Source of the DNA: Acheta domesticus | Taxonomy: Eukaryota > Arthropoda > Insecta > Orthoptera > Gryllidae | Reading direction: 5' to 3' | Assembly: GCA_031308135.1 (NCBI GenBank) | Contig: JAHLJT010008446.1 | Span: 161,405,504-161,469,503, forward strand | DNA length: 64,000 nucleotides | Shown here: positions 32,491-44,630 of the stretch, one piece after another | How positions within the stretch are numbered: position 1 is the stretch's first letter | Layout: every line of letters begins with the position of its first letter | The notes under the pieces: model-generated | Database searches by the model: none | What the model was told of the DNA's origin: nothing | Seen by the model: the letters and a program-made list of their open reading frames with translations, nothing else | Program-made: the position numbers and the translations under genes

Positions 32491-34230
32491 ACTTTCTCGC
32501 GCTTAAGAAGCAATTTCTTCAGAAGAGAAAGTTAAGTAACGCTGCGCGAAAAAACACGGAATGTTTGGCAGAAAAACTCTTATTACAGCGCACTGGTAGC
32601 AAAAAAGTTGATAAATCCAGTTGCTAAATTTAGAAAAAAAATCCTCCTCCACGTGGTGTAGTCAGAATCCATATTTTATGGCCCCCTAAAACTTGATTTT
32701 TGGAAAAACGTCTGTTCGTTTGTCTGTGAACAACGTTAGCGACTAAACCGTTCCGCTGATTTTCTCCAAAACTGATATTACCCTGTCGATCTGGCTGATG
32801 TCGAGGCCTCAGGAATTTGAAACCGATATTTTAATTTTAGGGGGTATTCAAGCCCCTGGGTCATTTTCAACATTAAAAAAATGGCACCAACAATTTTGAT
32901 TAAATTTTGTTGTTGGATAGTCTGAAGGACGTTGAAGAGAATGGCGCAGGTCTCATGTTGGTTGAAAACACTGATTTTTTCGAAAATTGAAAAAATTCTA
33001 AATTTTTTCGGTGTCTGTCTACAACTACAATTATGAAGATACAATTTTTTTCTTAATGAAAAGTGTTTATAAAAACAGATTTTCTGATAAGATCATGTTT
33101 AATTTTTCAAAGCCAGAGTATTTTTTACGAAATTTTGTGTCAAACATAGGCAATTTTTATTTTCTTTATACCATTTTTCCTAAAAACGGAACATTTGTGT
33201 TTTGGGACCTTAGCATAAAGGTAACTTAAGAGAATGGTACATGTCTCATGTTCGTTGAAATGCCAAATTTTGCAAACAACGTTGATGAAAATGAAAAACT
33301 TCAGAAACAAAAACCTCAAACTTCACAAACAAAAATGAAAAATCTTCAGCCTCTTCATACAACTACAATTGTGAAGATTCAATTTGTTATCATAATGAAA
33401 TGTGTCATCAAAAACAGATCTTCAAATAGGATCATATTGATTTTTTTGAAAATAGTAGTTTTTCTATAAGTTCGTGACAAACATAATAGCCCGCTCGGAA
33501 TTGACTACGCTTAGTTTTCAGCGTTTTCTTACAACTACAATTTTAAAATACATTTTTTCTCAATGAAATGTATTTATCACAAATATATCTTAAATATGGT
33601 CAAGATTGATTTTTTTGAAATAACGAGTAGTTTTTCTATAATTTCGAGACAAACATAATAGCCCGCTGCCAAATATACTGCGCTTCAGACAGTTGGATGC
33701 TTCGTAAGTGAGAATTTGTAAGTAATTTCTTTGTGTGTTTCTTACATTCGACCTTTTGTTATGCATTTTACATTAATCTTTTAGAAGTTATTTCAAACCT
33801 ATTTGAAATAATAAGTGAAGTCGGCTGTCCCATGTTAGTAGCATCTAAAGATCCTCAATCCTAAATGACGCCTCTGAGCTAAATTCAAAATCACCTGTTT
33901 CGTCGCCGTCTTTCTCCGCTAGTGGGTGAAAGGAGTGTAACGAAATTTGCGTGGTCAGGCGGAAGAGCAGGCCTCATGACCTGAGTCTCGCCGAGTAAAA
34001 TAAGGCAATTCAAATAAAAATTGCTAACTTTCAGGGATATCAGTAATGCAGGGGATGCAACAACGGAATTCCTCTTCGCGCTCGCGAACTTCTGTCAATT
34101 ACGTGTCATTGTTGGGACTCGATATAGCTGTATGAAAAGGAGTTATAATTGTTGAATTTATGTTTATATTTGCTTGAAAGTATTCAATTTTCGCATCAAA
34201 CACTCAACTATTTGTAATGAGTAGTGGTTA
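32491..34230 (+). mobile_element. Long Helentron/HINE-like copy
   Basis: It starts ACTTTCTCGCGCTTAAGAAG with the hairpin partner CTTCAGAAGAGAAAGTTA, preceded by a T run. The body is collinear with 11397-12900 (GTCTGTCTGTGAACAACG..., AACATAATAGCCCGCT(C/G) repeated twice, GATATCAGTAATGCAGGGGATG). A GC-rich ~230-bp insertion at about 33800-34020 is absent from the other copy. The ACTAGT end is not found; the copy fades after TTTGTAATGAGTAG at about 34225. Open frames are short. Confidence 0.7.
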
Positions 34231-34339
34231 CGTTCTTACATGGTGTAAAGATACCCTACCCCTTAATCCTTTCAAATTTGTTTACATTTTTATAAGTAAG
34301 ACCGATGCAGACAGTGTGAGGTACAATGTCACACTACCC

Positions 34340-34530
34340 TGCAAATGATTTCCACAGATTGCCCTAGGTGGTTGTTTGGGAATGTAGGGCATTTTATATT
34401 CTCTTTCATATGAGTATCACTATTATCGATTTGGTTTGGGACACTTTTCACCTCCTTATTCGGCTATATTATTCACCTGGTTCCTCATTCATAACCATTG
34501 ATTTTCCATTGTCTGCATTGCTACAATGCT
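34340..34530. repeat. Unclassified interspersed repeat, inverted fragment
   Basis: It matches the family at 24695 in reverse: CTTTCATATGAGTATCAC, TATCGATTTGGTTTGGGACAC, ACCTCCTTATTCG and CACCTGGTTCCTCATTCATAACC. Confidence 0.65.
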
Positions 34531-35824
34531 ATTGCATCAAAATTTGAGAGAATTTTGCCTGGTGAAAAGTGACTACTGTAAACTAATACGTAATCACTTG
34601 TTAAGTTTAAAACGTAAGATTAAATCATGGCCATGACAAGAGGTATTACTGTTCTGTTTAATTAACAAGTTTCATTTATTCTGAATAATTGATAATCAAT
34701 TTTTTACATAAATTAATTGATATTTAATTATTTTCATCTGTTCTATAATACATCAAATGGATCAATGATACTTGTGTTTTGTAATTCCATCTTAAATAAT
34801 TATAGTATTATGTAATAAGGTGTAAACTTTTGTAATACAAAATAATTATATTGAGTGTCTGTGATAACTTATATATGGTCTCAGTAATAGTTCTTCGCTT
34901 CTCTGACAGGGACCGCTGTAATTGGACGTGACTGCTCTATCGATTATGTTTCATTATCTCCCCGTAGCGGCCCGAGAGCGCCTCTGTCGGGTGCTTTCTG
35001 ACATCAACGCTGTCATGAGATGTAGTTCTTGCGTCTCGATACCAAGCTTGTTTACGAATCAATAAAATGACGATGCAGGGGCAATACTGTGCGCATATCG
35101 CTGGTGACTTCCAATGTAGCTTGTGGCACGGAGCACTATGCCGGTGTGAGAAGCTGGGTTGATACCAGTCTCTGTCAGATTATTTATTTATTTATTTGTC
35201 AAAAAGCAGTAAAAACTGTATATGACGTGTGGGGAAAGAAATGTATCAGTGCACATTTTCTTGAGGGCCAGAATTAAAAATTGTAATTGTAATTGTACTT
35301 AAGTAATGTTTACGTAAATATCTTTAATATAGCCGTTTTATGGTTTAATGTTCGTAACTTACTGCATTTATAAATTTTGTATTTATTCATCTGCAATAGT
35401 CTCTGACTTTGTCAAGTCCTTAAATTTGACATTCCTAACGTGTTATATTTTTTTTGTATTTATCGATTAAGTTTTGTGCACAGTGACCGTGGAGTAGCTG
35501 GTTCTTAACCCATTATGTACCAGCATCCTCATTTGAGGACAGTGAGTTTTTTTTATTATTCCATTACATTATAAGTTGTATTCCCCATTACATTCTTGTT
35601 TGGCAACATCGCAAAGGTTCATTCAACAGATATAAACGTTTGTTATCGCTCAGATTTATATTCTTGTAGTTTTTCTAGCTTTCTAACATTTGATTATATC
35701 TACGTTCTAAATTTAGGTGAATTGCTAAACTGATTACACAGTGTTCATTTGTGCTCATACTTTACGAAGAATGTAAAATTGTGCAGTTATATGATTCAAG
35801 GTTTTCAAAACGTTGACCGGAAAA
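34531..35824. other. AT-rich, mostly unassigned
   Basis: 35160-35280 (TTATTTATTTATTTGTC, CAGTAAAAACTGTATATGACG, TTTTCTTGAGGGCCAGAAT) is the reverse of 24700-24790. At 35505 TTAACCCATTATGTACCAGC resembles a piggyBac-type end, but no partner end was found. No gene is seen. Confidence 0.35.
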
Positions 35825-35895
35825 GATGGCTCAGTGCATCAACCTGATGTCATTGCAGTACCTCTGACCGGGAGGTTCTAGGTTCGAGTCATTGT
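35825..35895 (+). repeat. tRNA-like SINE head, truncated
   Basis: GATGGCTCAGTGCATC (A-box-like) and GGTTCTAGGTTCGAGTC (B-box) lie about 40 bases apart and end abruptly at the tail of the neighbouring LINE. It is not a functional tRNA. Confidence 0.4.
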
Positions 35896-37640
35896 TTATT
35901 GTTTATTTACTTATAATACTTGTATTACAAGTTTCAAACAATGTCATTGTTTTTAGATAAAATCAATTAGTACCAACTGTAATAATAAGTAATTAAATCA
36001 TAATAATAAACTTAAGTTACTCAAACTTAAGTTTAAGTTGCTTGTTCTAAAGAAATAAATAACTTATCATTTGGTAAGAAATATATAATTATTATAGCAT
36101 TGCTCTCTTTGTCTATGATAATTCCTTTAGTTTATAAGGGCAAGTTTCAATTAAGTATTTTTTTAGTGCTTTTTTTAATTTAGTTTTCCTTAACTCTTTA
36201 ATATGGTTAAATAGTTTATTGAAGAGTAATGCAGCATTCCTATAAGGATCCTTCTTTGAGGAGGATTTAGCAGAGTACATCCTGTGATAGTTTATCTTTC
36301 CTCTAGTGTTATATTGATATACACATTTATTTTGAGTAACGTGACAGTTATTGTTTTTATGAGCAGAATTATCCTAAATGCATAAATTGCAACAACAGTC
36401 ATTATTTTGTATTTTTTTGTAAAAATGTTTACAAGATTGGTTAAGATGCAGCTGGAAAAATGCATCTCAGAGCTCTTTTCTGTATTATCATAACCCTGTC
36501 CATGTTCCCTACACTTGTTGCTCCCCATATTTCTATGCCATATTGAACGTGAGGGTATATAATGCCGTAATATGCAGTAATTAGCATTTTCACTGTCATA
36601 CATTTTGAGAGATTTCTCAGTAAGTAAATGTTAGAATTATTTTTTTTGCATATAGCATTAATGTGTTCATTATATGTTAGATTTTGGTCAATGTGGATTC
36701 CAAGAAATTCATGGTTTCGCACTTGGTGAACATTTTTGATTGTTCATATCAATATTTATTTTGTAATTTAGGTTTTGTTGTGATGATTAAATTGCATCAT
36801 ATATGTTTTGTTTATGTTTAGGTTTAGATAACTGGATATTTGTTGCATTGTATCAGTCATAATTTCTTTTAATGCTGTTACGTTTTATTACTACAGATTA
36901 ACGTTGTGTCATGTGCGTAAGAGATCAGTTTATTTTTTGATGTTGGAATGTCGTTCATGTATATTATAAATAGTAGTGGTCTCAATACTGATCCTTGTGA
37001 GATTCCTGCTGTAATTAGAGCAAAATTAGATTTAACTTTATTTACGAATCTTTCTGTTTCCCAATACATTTGAACACTTTGTATACGTTTTGTTAAGTAT
37101 GACTTCAGTAATTTATGAATATTACCTCTTATTCCATAGTGATCTAGTTTTTTCCAGAAATAGTTTATGTGAGACACTGTCAAACGCCTTCGATAAGTCC
37201 ATAAATATACCTGTAGTATAAAAGTTATTTTCTAGATTTTCTTCTTATTTATTATATCATGAATAATATCAGCAACTGCAGTAATAGTGGATTTATCCTT
37301 CCTAAATCCATGTTGTTCATTACTTAACAGGTTGTTCTTTTCCAAAAAAATGTAGATTCTGACTGCTATTACTTTCTCTAATAATTTTGCAAAACATGAC
37401 GTAAGAGTTATTGGTCTATAGTTCACGACTTCAGTAGAATTACCTTTTTTAAATATAGGTCGTACAATACTAATTTTCAATGAATCCGGAAAAACACATT
37501 CATCTAGTGAGTTGTTAATTAGGTGAACTAAAATATGTATTAAAGAATTCTTGCATTTTTTCATCTTTCTGGTGTAATCTCATCCCATCCACTTGTTTTA
37601 CTATTATTTAGATTTTCAATCAGTTTTTTTTAAATTTCTG
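35896..37640 (-). pseudogene. LINE reverse transcriptase (CR1/Jockey-like), minus strand
   Basis: Successive minus frames give: 37564-37232 SLDECVFPDSLKISIVRPIF, VVNYRPITLTSCFAKLLEK and HGFRKDKSTITAV; 37183-36878 HYGIRGNIHKLLKSYL, AGISQGSVLRPLLFIIYMND and ISYAHDTTLI (usual YADDT changed to YAHDT, removing a catalytic Asp); 36722-36441 FLGIHIDQNLTYNEHI and HVQYGIEIWG, the C-terminal block. The order and spacing are those of one ORF2 with stops and shifts. The 3' end is AT-rich and finishes near AATAAACAATAAACAATGA at about 35896. ORF1 and endonuclease are not seen, so the copy is 5'-truncated. Confidence 0.85.
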
Positions 37641-38439
37641 AGGCATCTGTTCTGAACAGGTACATTGAATGTTCAATTCTGGAATTTAGACACATTTCAT
37701 TACAATGATTATTTTAGAACCTGTGCTTAGAAAATGGTTATTAAAACAGTTCACAAATTAGTATTGGATCACTCACTAATTCGCTTTCAAGGTACAGCTT
37801 TATATTATTGTGTTTAAAATAATAAAACTAATAACACTAATAATTATATATGTAGTCTAAACTGCTAATAAAAGATTTTTTACGAATTTTAGATTTATCT
37901 GTTATTAATTTTTGTAAGAAATACGTCGTGATAAACCTTGCTGCTCACGAATTTGAGGGCTCTTGTCCGCGTCTGCTGCGAAACAGTTCAGTAGGGAAAT
38001 CACAAGCGAAATGTCGGTGCAAACTGTAAAAGTGAGGAAAAGTTGAAAGTTGTTTCTGAATTTCCGAAAGAGAGAACCGATTTATCCACACAGATAGGTA
38101 TGTTGCAATAAACATTGTTAGAAGTCATGAGAAAACATTTTTTAACCCGTTTTTTCCTATGTTCCCAAATGAGAACAGACTGAAATCAAACGATCTTTCT
38201 ATAATCTTTTGCTTGTGGGTGATTTTTGGCCTATCCGACCTTTATCTAACGGTTGCCGAAACTTGTCGGTATCCGTTGGAATGTCATATGCAACTGAATG
38301 TTCATTTGAGAATATTGTAAAGTACGAAATTGAATGTTATTCATTTCAAATTATGAACTAATTTAATCTATATAAAATTAACATAGAAATTTAAATGATT
38401 CTTCTGTAAACAGTAAATAAATTGTAGTTTCTTGTATAA
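37641..38439. other. AT-rich, no firm feature
   Basis: A TTAACCCG start at about 38142 followed by TTCCCAAATGAGAACAG weakly resembles the 35505 TTAA end. Nothing else is seen. Confidence 0.3.
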
Positions 38440-39400
38440 GTTCTTTTATTATTGCAGGACATCTCACAAAACTCCCTCCGAATGCGCATGCGCGAGGAGG
38501 GGTGACTCCCACCATCAACCGCTCACTTCCCCTGAAAATATCGGTCTCACTCGCTCTGTGCGCCAGGCGACGTGGCCGGTCGAGGGGAGGGGGTTCTGAA
38601 CGCACAGACAGGCTGCTTTGTTCGTGGCCCAATGCGCAGCAGTAAAAGTGTCAGCGATCCAAATCAAAACCGTTTCAGCTGTCTGTGCACAAACGCTGAC
38701 TCTCAATATATTAAGATTCAGTAAAAGAAACATATATTGGAAGCATCGCCACTGGTCCTCAGTCCTGTCCCTTTCGTCTTCGAGTGCTGTGCAGCGTGGC
38801 GTCTCTTAGCGTAGGCCTAATTTCCAGTCAAGTTCACAGGCGTAATATTGTGTGTATTTCTTTTTAACACTAGGACAACCGTTTGCAGGTAATATAACCT
38901 GAACATCAAGCTCCCTCTTTACCATTCCGATCTGAATTCCATAGATTTAGTTTGGAGTTCCGTTAGGAATTATGTTACGAAAGAAAGCATCGGTACCCGT
39001 CTATGAGTTAAAGAAAACGTATGCCGAATATTATTTTCTAAATATTGCCCAAATCAATGGAAGAAGTGTGAACACGTTAAGAAAATCGAAGAAGAATATA
39101 TGAAAACAGACATGTCGACGAAAGCAAAGCTGGACAAAATTATCGTTTCTTTGCGGGCAGTTCCTCTGAGTGTGAGAACGACAATGACGTCACACAGCGA
39201 AGGCTGCAGTGACATTGATGACTTATGGCTCCTCCTTGCTGGGGGAGGGCGACGAATCGCGCGCGCGCAGTAGGTCAGATATTCTGGCACTGTAGCAGAG
39301 GTAGGAGAAGCCCGCGAAAGTAAGCACCTCCCAAAGGGAGATTTCAAACTTGTCCCCCTATAGAAACAACTCATCATTTCTAGTACATGCAAAATAGCTT
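38440..39400. other. GC-rich patches, possible regulatory sequence
   Basis: 38460-38700 and 39200-39330 are CpG-rich. Frames in them (38378-38632 minus, 38515-38733 minus, 39054-39392 minus) have no recognised domain or splice structure. They may be promoter-like islands or fragments of GC-rich repeats. Confidence 0.3.
38483..38494. promoter_or_regulatory. NRF-1-type palindrome
   Basis: TGCGCATGCGCG matches the NRF-1 / Ewg consensus (YGCGCAYGCGCR) and lies in a CpG-rich patch. Known proteins of this family bind such sites in promoters. Function here is untested and the site may be chance in GC-rich DNA. Confidence 0.3.
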
Positions 39401-40097
39401 GTTATATTTTGTATTTTTCTCGAAGATAGAATATAACATTTCTTGATGCAAATCAGCAATTAAATAATGAATTTCTAATTTTCGTGATATAATTTAAAAA
39501 TAAACCAGTTGTGATTATTTGATGTGCTTTATATATCTAGTCACTTATATCTGAAAAATGCCAATAATTATGATTTACTTCAGCAATACTCGTGAACAAT
39601 ATTCCCGTGAGAGATATACTTCTTAAAACATTGTAAGGGAAGAAATTAAAGAACAGCAATTTTCGCGAACAAAAAACAAAAATGACGCAATGAGATGTGA
39701 ATTTTATTCACAAAACAACTCTTAAATATCTTCTTTGCATAATTACAATTAAGTATGAAGTGATGTAGTAGTTAAATGATATACATTTTCAATATTTAAT
39801 AATTATGCGTATTGACGATATTAATGATAGTGAAAAAAGTAAAAACTTTCGTTGAAGAATGGTTAAGGAAATAAAATATCTCAAATAACATGGACTTATA
39901 CAATTAGAAAAGCAATGAGTGCCCTGGGAATAGCCTGCTCCCACCGAATGTCATTTGACATTGAGGAAACAACCCTCTACAACGCCAGCCTCGGCGGGCG
40001 CACTTGTTGCTCGGCTTGCGAGGGTTGTCCACATTCTCTGTAGAAACGAAAAATAGACAGAAATTGTCGGCATGTTTGGACATTTTTAAAGTAATTG
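39401..40097. other. AT-rich, no feature
   Basis: No gene, terminal repeat or recognisable element is seen. Confidence 0.35.
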
Positions 40098-40208
40098 GCA
40101 GTATGTATCGGCAGCCAAAATTTTCATCATGAGATCAAAAGGCATGTACATTCAATGAAGAAAATATGAGGCCATGTTTCGACATGTCACATCGCGGCAT
40201 TCCCTTGT
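40098..40208. repeat. Dispersed repeat shared with 2213-2324
   Basis: Collinear match to the segment at 2213, ending GACATGTCACATCGCGGCAT and TCCCTTGT. Confidence 0.6.
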
Positions 40209-40267
40209 GAGTCGAAATGAACTTTAGAATGTGTGTCTCATAGGCATATTATTGAAACATATTAACA

Positions 40268-40268
<1 letters not shown>

Positions 40269-40331
<63 letters not shown>
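40269..40331. repeat. (ATT)n microsatellite, 3' flank of the Dong-like element
   Basis: About 21 pure units directly abut the 3' end of the minus-strand element. The same motif abuts its 5' end at 44504. Confidence 0.95.
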
Positions 40332-40332
<1 letters not shown>

Positions 40333-40434
40333 CTCTAAATCACGACTTAAGATGTTATGTGTCGGCTGAATATAAAATCTACTCCAGGTTCCCACCAGCT
40401 ACCTAAGGAGCAGATCTAGGGACTGTCGGTGCCT

Positions 40435-41875
40435 CTACAATACTTTGCGCAAAATGTGGGCTGTTCCAAATAAAGCTATTTCTTGCACTTCCCAGTCTTT
40501 TGGATTACCTGGGAGTTTAGACAAGTTCTTACACAAATTTTGCGGAACAAATCCCAGAGCTCCGATAACTATCGGTACGACCTGTGCTTTTACGCCCCAC
40601 ATTCGGCTGATCTCGATTTCCAAACTCTTGTATTTAAGACGTTTCTCTGCCTCCTTCGTAACGACGTTTTGATCGCAAGGAAACATTGACAGCAACATCG
40701 ACAAGTAAACACGATTTTTTCGCCAAATCCCGGATAACTATATCCGGCTTATTTGCCGCTATCGTGCGATCAGTTTGAATTTGTTGGTCGTACAATATCG
40801 TACATAATCCAACAGACGTCACCGGTTTCGGTGAGTGTTCGTACCACTTAGGGCATGTGTTTGGAACATCGAGGGCGGTACAGATCTGCCAGTGGAGGTA
40901 GCTACACACCCTGTCGTGTCTTTTCAAGTATTCGGTCTTTGCTGGGATTGGACAAGCTGAGACAATATGACCGATGGTTTCTACGTGTTCCTGACAAATG
41001 CGGCATTTATCATCTTGGGAAATTTTGAGAACCGCTTTATCATAATGTCGTGTTCTAAAGGCCTGATCTTGGGCAGCTATTACAAGTGCTTCCGATTCTG
41101 GCTTCATTCTTCCCCTTTCAAGCCACATAAATGATTGATCTTTGTTGATCTGCACCTTGTCCATTCTTGTTAGATATTGTCCGTGGAGTGGTTTGTCTCT
41201 CCACGATTTCTTTAACATTTTCTGTGTCTCAAATTTCATGTTGAATAGCATCAGAAGTTCAATGTCTCTGTCATTCTGGTTGTCTTGCATAGTTTTGTTT
41301 GCAATGCTTCTTGCTACAATTACAATGCCTCTGTTTCCCATTCTTCGGTCAGATTTCATGACCTGCCTCATTAGCGGATTATCTTGATGGCTGACTACAT
41401 ACTTTCCCATCCCGGTTATTGCATTGTGCCAGGAGGCCTCAATTTGTCTCAGGCCTCTTCCTCCTTCCTTACGTGACACATAAAGTCTATGTACGTCAGC
41501 TCGGGGGTGGGCAACATGATGCATTGTAAGCAGTTTTCTGGTTTTTCGATCCATGATGCGAATTTCCTGCTCAGTCCAGTCTATTAGTGCGAAACTGTAT
41601 TCGGCTACTGGCACCGCCAAACCACCTATTGCTGATATTTTATTCCTTGAGTTCAGAGCGGACTGCAGGACAAGTCTCACTCGTCTATAATACTCCCTGC
41701 GAATTCTCTCTTTCATTGTGTCGTTCGAGATGGTCTCACATTCTTCAATGCTCAGATATTTGTAAGTTTTACCTGGCTCAAGATTTTGAATCACAGTGTG
41801 TCTATCAACTTCAATGTTCTCTGACGTGGTCATTTTGCCTCTTTTTAAGTTGACTTTTGCACACTTGTCAAGACT
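40435..41875 (-). pseudogene. Dong/R4-like ORF, thumb, zinc knuckle and restriction-like endonuclease
   Basis: From 41833 the frame encodes the thumb/linker (EPGKTYKYLSIEECE, RRVRLVLQSALNSRNKISAI, VAHPRADVHRLYVSRKEGGR), then a CX2CX8HX4C knuckle (CRICQEHVETIGHIVSAC, about residues 278-295), then the PD...D endonuclease core KPDIVIRDLAKKSCLLVDVA (PD-x14-D). The endonuclease nicks the target. After VDVAV the frame shifts at about 40690: the rest of the domain (QNVVTKEAEKRLKYKSLEIE, VVPIVIGALG) is in the frame 40704-40435, ending at the natural stop. The identical shift is present in the second copy at about 48010. Confidence 0.9.
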
Positions 41876-43197
41876 TCATGCAGATGTCAGAGCTAAAATC
41901 ATTGATGACAGACAGCATTTGGGAGAGAATCGCTTCATTCTTAGCAAAATTTTAAGATCATCCATGTAATATAAATGTGATAAAGGCATTTCATCACCAT
42001 GGAGATTGTAATCAAAGTCAGTGTGCGACAGCTGTCTCGATAGAGGAATCAAACTAATGCAAAACAGCAGAGGGGATAGTGAATCTCCTTGAAAAATTCC
42101 CCTGTTAATCTGAATACTTCTGGTTTCTACTACTCCCTTTCCTCTGTGGATTAGTAACCTGGTGCTCCACGACTTCATACTAGCCTTGCAAAACTCAACA
42201 AGTCTAGGATGAAATCGATAGATCTCCAGGGTCTTCAAAATCCAATCGTGTGGTACACTGTCAAAGGCCTTTTGGTAGTCAATCCAAGTCATGCTTAAAT
42301 TACGTTTTCGTTTCTTTACATCATTCAAAATTATTTTATTCAGAAGCAAGATTTCCTTACAGCCATAGGAACCTTTACGACATTCTTTCTGTTCAACTGG
42401 CAACAGATGGTTCTTCTCTAGGTGCCTATACATTTTGTCAGTAATGGCTGCAGTTATAAGTTTGTACATTACTGGCAAGCAAGTAATTGGCCTGTAATTC
42501 TTCGCCAAAGAGATGTCTCCTCCTTTGGGTAGCAAATACGTAATGCCGCGAGTGAGCCATTCGGGGAGTTCGTTAGGGTTTTCTAAAATTTTATTAAGAG
42601 CCTTTGCAAGATGAGAATGTAGTGCTGTTAATTTCTTAATACAATAAATCTGGATCTTATCAACCCCAGGGGATTTCCAGTTTCCCATATTCTTTATTGT
42701 TTGGCATAGGTCCTCTTTCGAGAATCCTTGAACATGTTCCACTGTTTCCACGAGTCCATTGCCAGCATCAACTTCAGATTGGAGTCAGGATGCGTCTTTG
42801 TTGTAAAATCTGGTTTCCTCCCAGATTACTGACCAAAATGTTTCGACGTCATCTTTTGAAGGAGGGGCAGCATTTCCATTCGGTGTTTCAGTCAGACTGC
42901 GATAGAATCTCTTCGCGTCGGTTTCAAACAACCGGTTCTGTACACGGAAATCGATTCTACGTTTGTACCGTCTTATTCGTTGAGCCCATGCTTGGATTTT
43001 TTCTTTTAGTTTTTCAGCTACAATTAGCCTTGTTGTGTCACTGTCAATTAGGTATTTTTGTTCAACATGGAGTATTTTTTGTTGAACTTTGTACGTGTGG
43101 TTCGACTTAGAAGATGCCTAGGCTAGGAGTGATATTTCACGCCGTGTGTCGGCTATCCGTTTCATAATTCTTTTCATCCACGGAGGTACGGAGCTTT
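41876..43197 (-). pseudogene. Dong/R4-like ORF, reverse transcriptase domain
   Basis: Frames from about 43170 to 42752 give KLKEKIQAWAQRIRRYKRRI, QNRLFETDAKRFYRSL and APPSKDDVETFWSVIWEE, the stretch before the RT in R2/R4-type elements, with breaks. From 42751 to 41876 a 291-codon frame holds MGNWKSPGVDKIQIY, NYRPITCLPVMYKLIT, MTWIDYQKAFDSVPHDWILK (first catalytic Asp), GIFQGDSLSPLLFCISLIPL and LYYMDDLKIL (catalytic Asp pair intact). It would copy element RNA at a nicked chromosomal target. It stops at an in-frame TGA at about 41875, after which the same frame continues. Confidence 0.9.
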
Positions 43198-44028
43198 TTA
43201 CTCTCTCTGGCTGTCGACCATCGGTCCCAAGATTATCTGAGATACTAGATATCCAGTTGCATACACGATGTGATTGATTTCAGTAATATCTAGATCTCTA
43301 CTTGAGGTCTGTAAAACCTCATTTAAGACAGAATTCGCTGTTTCTATCACTCTCTTAGCTTTAGCATTTTCGTAAATTGCCCTCAACGGTGCACGAGATT
43401 CAAATGGAAGTAGACGAACTCGTTCTATCTCACGTCCGAGGAGGTCCCGCATCATGTCCTTATCGTGTGACTCATGGCCAGATGAATTTTCACCACTGAC
43501 GCATGTGTCATTTGGAAGAGATGAACCTTGAAGTGGATCATCGTTGTCAGGGATATTAGAAGGTTCTAAATGTTCGTCATGTGGATGGTTTGATTGATGA
43601 ACATACTCTGCGTTTCTCTGGATGTCTGCAAGTTGTTCTGCTGTGAATTTTCCACTGCTGAGTATGTATCGTCTTTGACTAGCAAGCTTCTTTGAGTCTA
43701 GGGTAGGTCTCATATCTGGGTTTCGCTCTCTCCATATCTTAAAAACTTCTATTTCTGAGCCCCCATTTTTCGCTTTTGCATAGTAAAAGCACCACATCAC
43801 CTCCATTAATTCATCCCGGGTCCATCTCTGACGATGGCTTCGAGCTACTGCCGGCTCTGGGTCCCTGGGACTAACATCCGTGGGATGGCCAGACGTCGAC
43901 AAGGTGACATTAGCTCGGTTCCTGAGCAGGTATGGGACATTGGTAGAACAAGGCACGTTAAGGTTCATTACATTGCTTGTTCTATTCATTTTGCTCATTG
44001 GTTTCAAGTGAAGATTCGCAGGTAGCAA
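43198..44028 (-). pseudogene. Dong/R4-like ORF, N-terminal part with Myb-like domain
   Basis: The frame begins at an ATG at 44028 (MLPANLHLKPMSKMNR) and runs 276 codons. Residues about 68-128 (RQRWTRDELMEVMWCFYYAK ... WRERNPDMRPT ... LASQRRYIL) resemble a Myb/SANT-like DNA-binding helix set (Trp at the start, basic third helix), which in RLE-type elements helps locate the target. The rest is acidic and Asp/Ser-rich, followed by a conserved helical segment (IERVRLLPFESRAPLRAIYE). The frame ends in a shift near 43240, after which coding sequence continues in other frames. About 475 bases upstream to 44503 are the 5' untranslated region. Confidence 0.7.
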
Positions 44029-44502
44029 GTTCGAGTTCGCAGATCACACTTAACATTTGGGTTGTTTCCTGCGATCCGTTACTGCTACCCATAGTGGTCT
44101 CGGGGCATCCCCCCGCAGGGCCCAGCAAGGGGTCCCTCCGATCGCCAGTCGGCATTACTAAACCCTACGGGATTTTCACTGACTGATGAAGGCAGCCTCC
44201 TTCGCTGGCTAATGCAAGGTTCGGGCCTCCACTCTAATCAGTGGCCTGGTGTGCCAACCCAGTTTCTCTCCTGTACCCTCCATGGGCCGATAACAGGAAG
44301 TCCAAAAGTTCATGACCCTTCCCTCTCTACTTACTTCCCACTCTCCTCAAAATGGAGTACTTCTTCGTCGGACCCCTCACCTTCAACCTATTCAGCAAGG
44401 GAGACCCTATCAGTAGCTAGGCTACCACTGACATAGCTCTCAGGCTCATGGGGGTACTCAAGCTCCACCACCAACTCCAAGGTCGTGTACTCCCTAGGTG
44501 GA

Positions 44503-44503
<1 letters not shown>

Positions 44504-44544
<41 letters not shown>

Positions 44545-44630
44545 ATTATTATTATTACTATTATTATTATTAATATTATTATTATTATTACTATTATTAT
44601 TATTATTACTATTATTATTAATATTATTAA
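44504..44630. repeat. (TTA)n microsatellite, 5' flank of the Dong-like element
   Basis: About 42 TTA/ATT units with a few ACT and AAT interruptions. Frames through it encode poly-Ile and are artefacts. Confidence 0.95.

Larger units (their letters stand above)
40332..44503 (-). mobile_element. Full-length Dong/R4-like non-LTR retrotransposon in (TTA)n
   Basis: The element spans about 4.17 kb between two TTA tracts. Its 5' end on the minus strand is CTCCACCTAGGGAG (44503 downwards) and its 3' end is CTTAAGTCGTGATTTAGAGG. A second copy shares the same 3' end and the same trinucleotide flank (51732-51801). One long coding region is visible in pieces: Myb-like N terminus, reverse transcriptase, zinc knuckle and restriction-like endonuclease. 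The single ORF, the endonuclease type and insertion in TAA repeats are known features of Dong of silkworm and its R4 relatives. Frame breaks show this copy is inactive. Confidence 0.85.

Noticed and set aside
35505..38165. Two TTAACCC-type ends (35505 and 38142) as a piggyBac pair
   Set aside because: Both read in the same direction and share only a loose CAAATGAG/CATTTGAGG block, so they do not form inverted ends.
40269..40331. (ATT)n tract as a CRISPR or satellite array
   Set aside because: It is a plain trinucleotide microsatellite without spacers.
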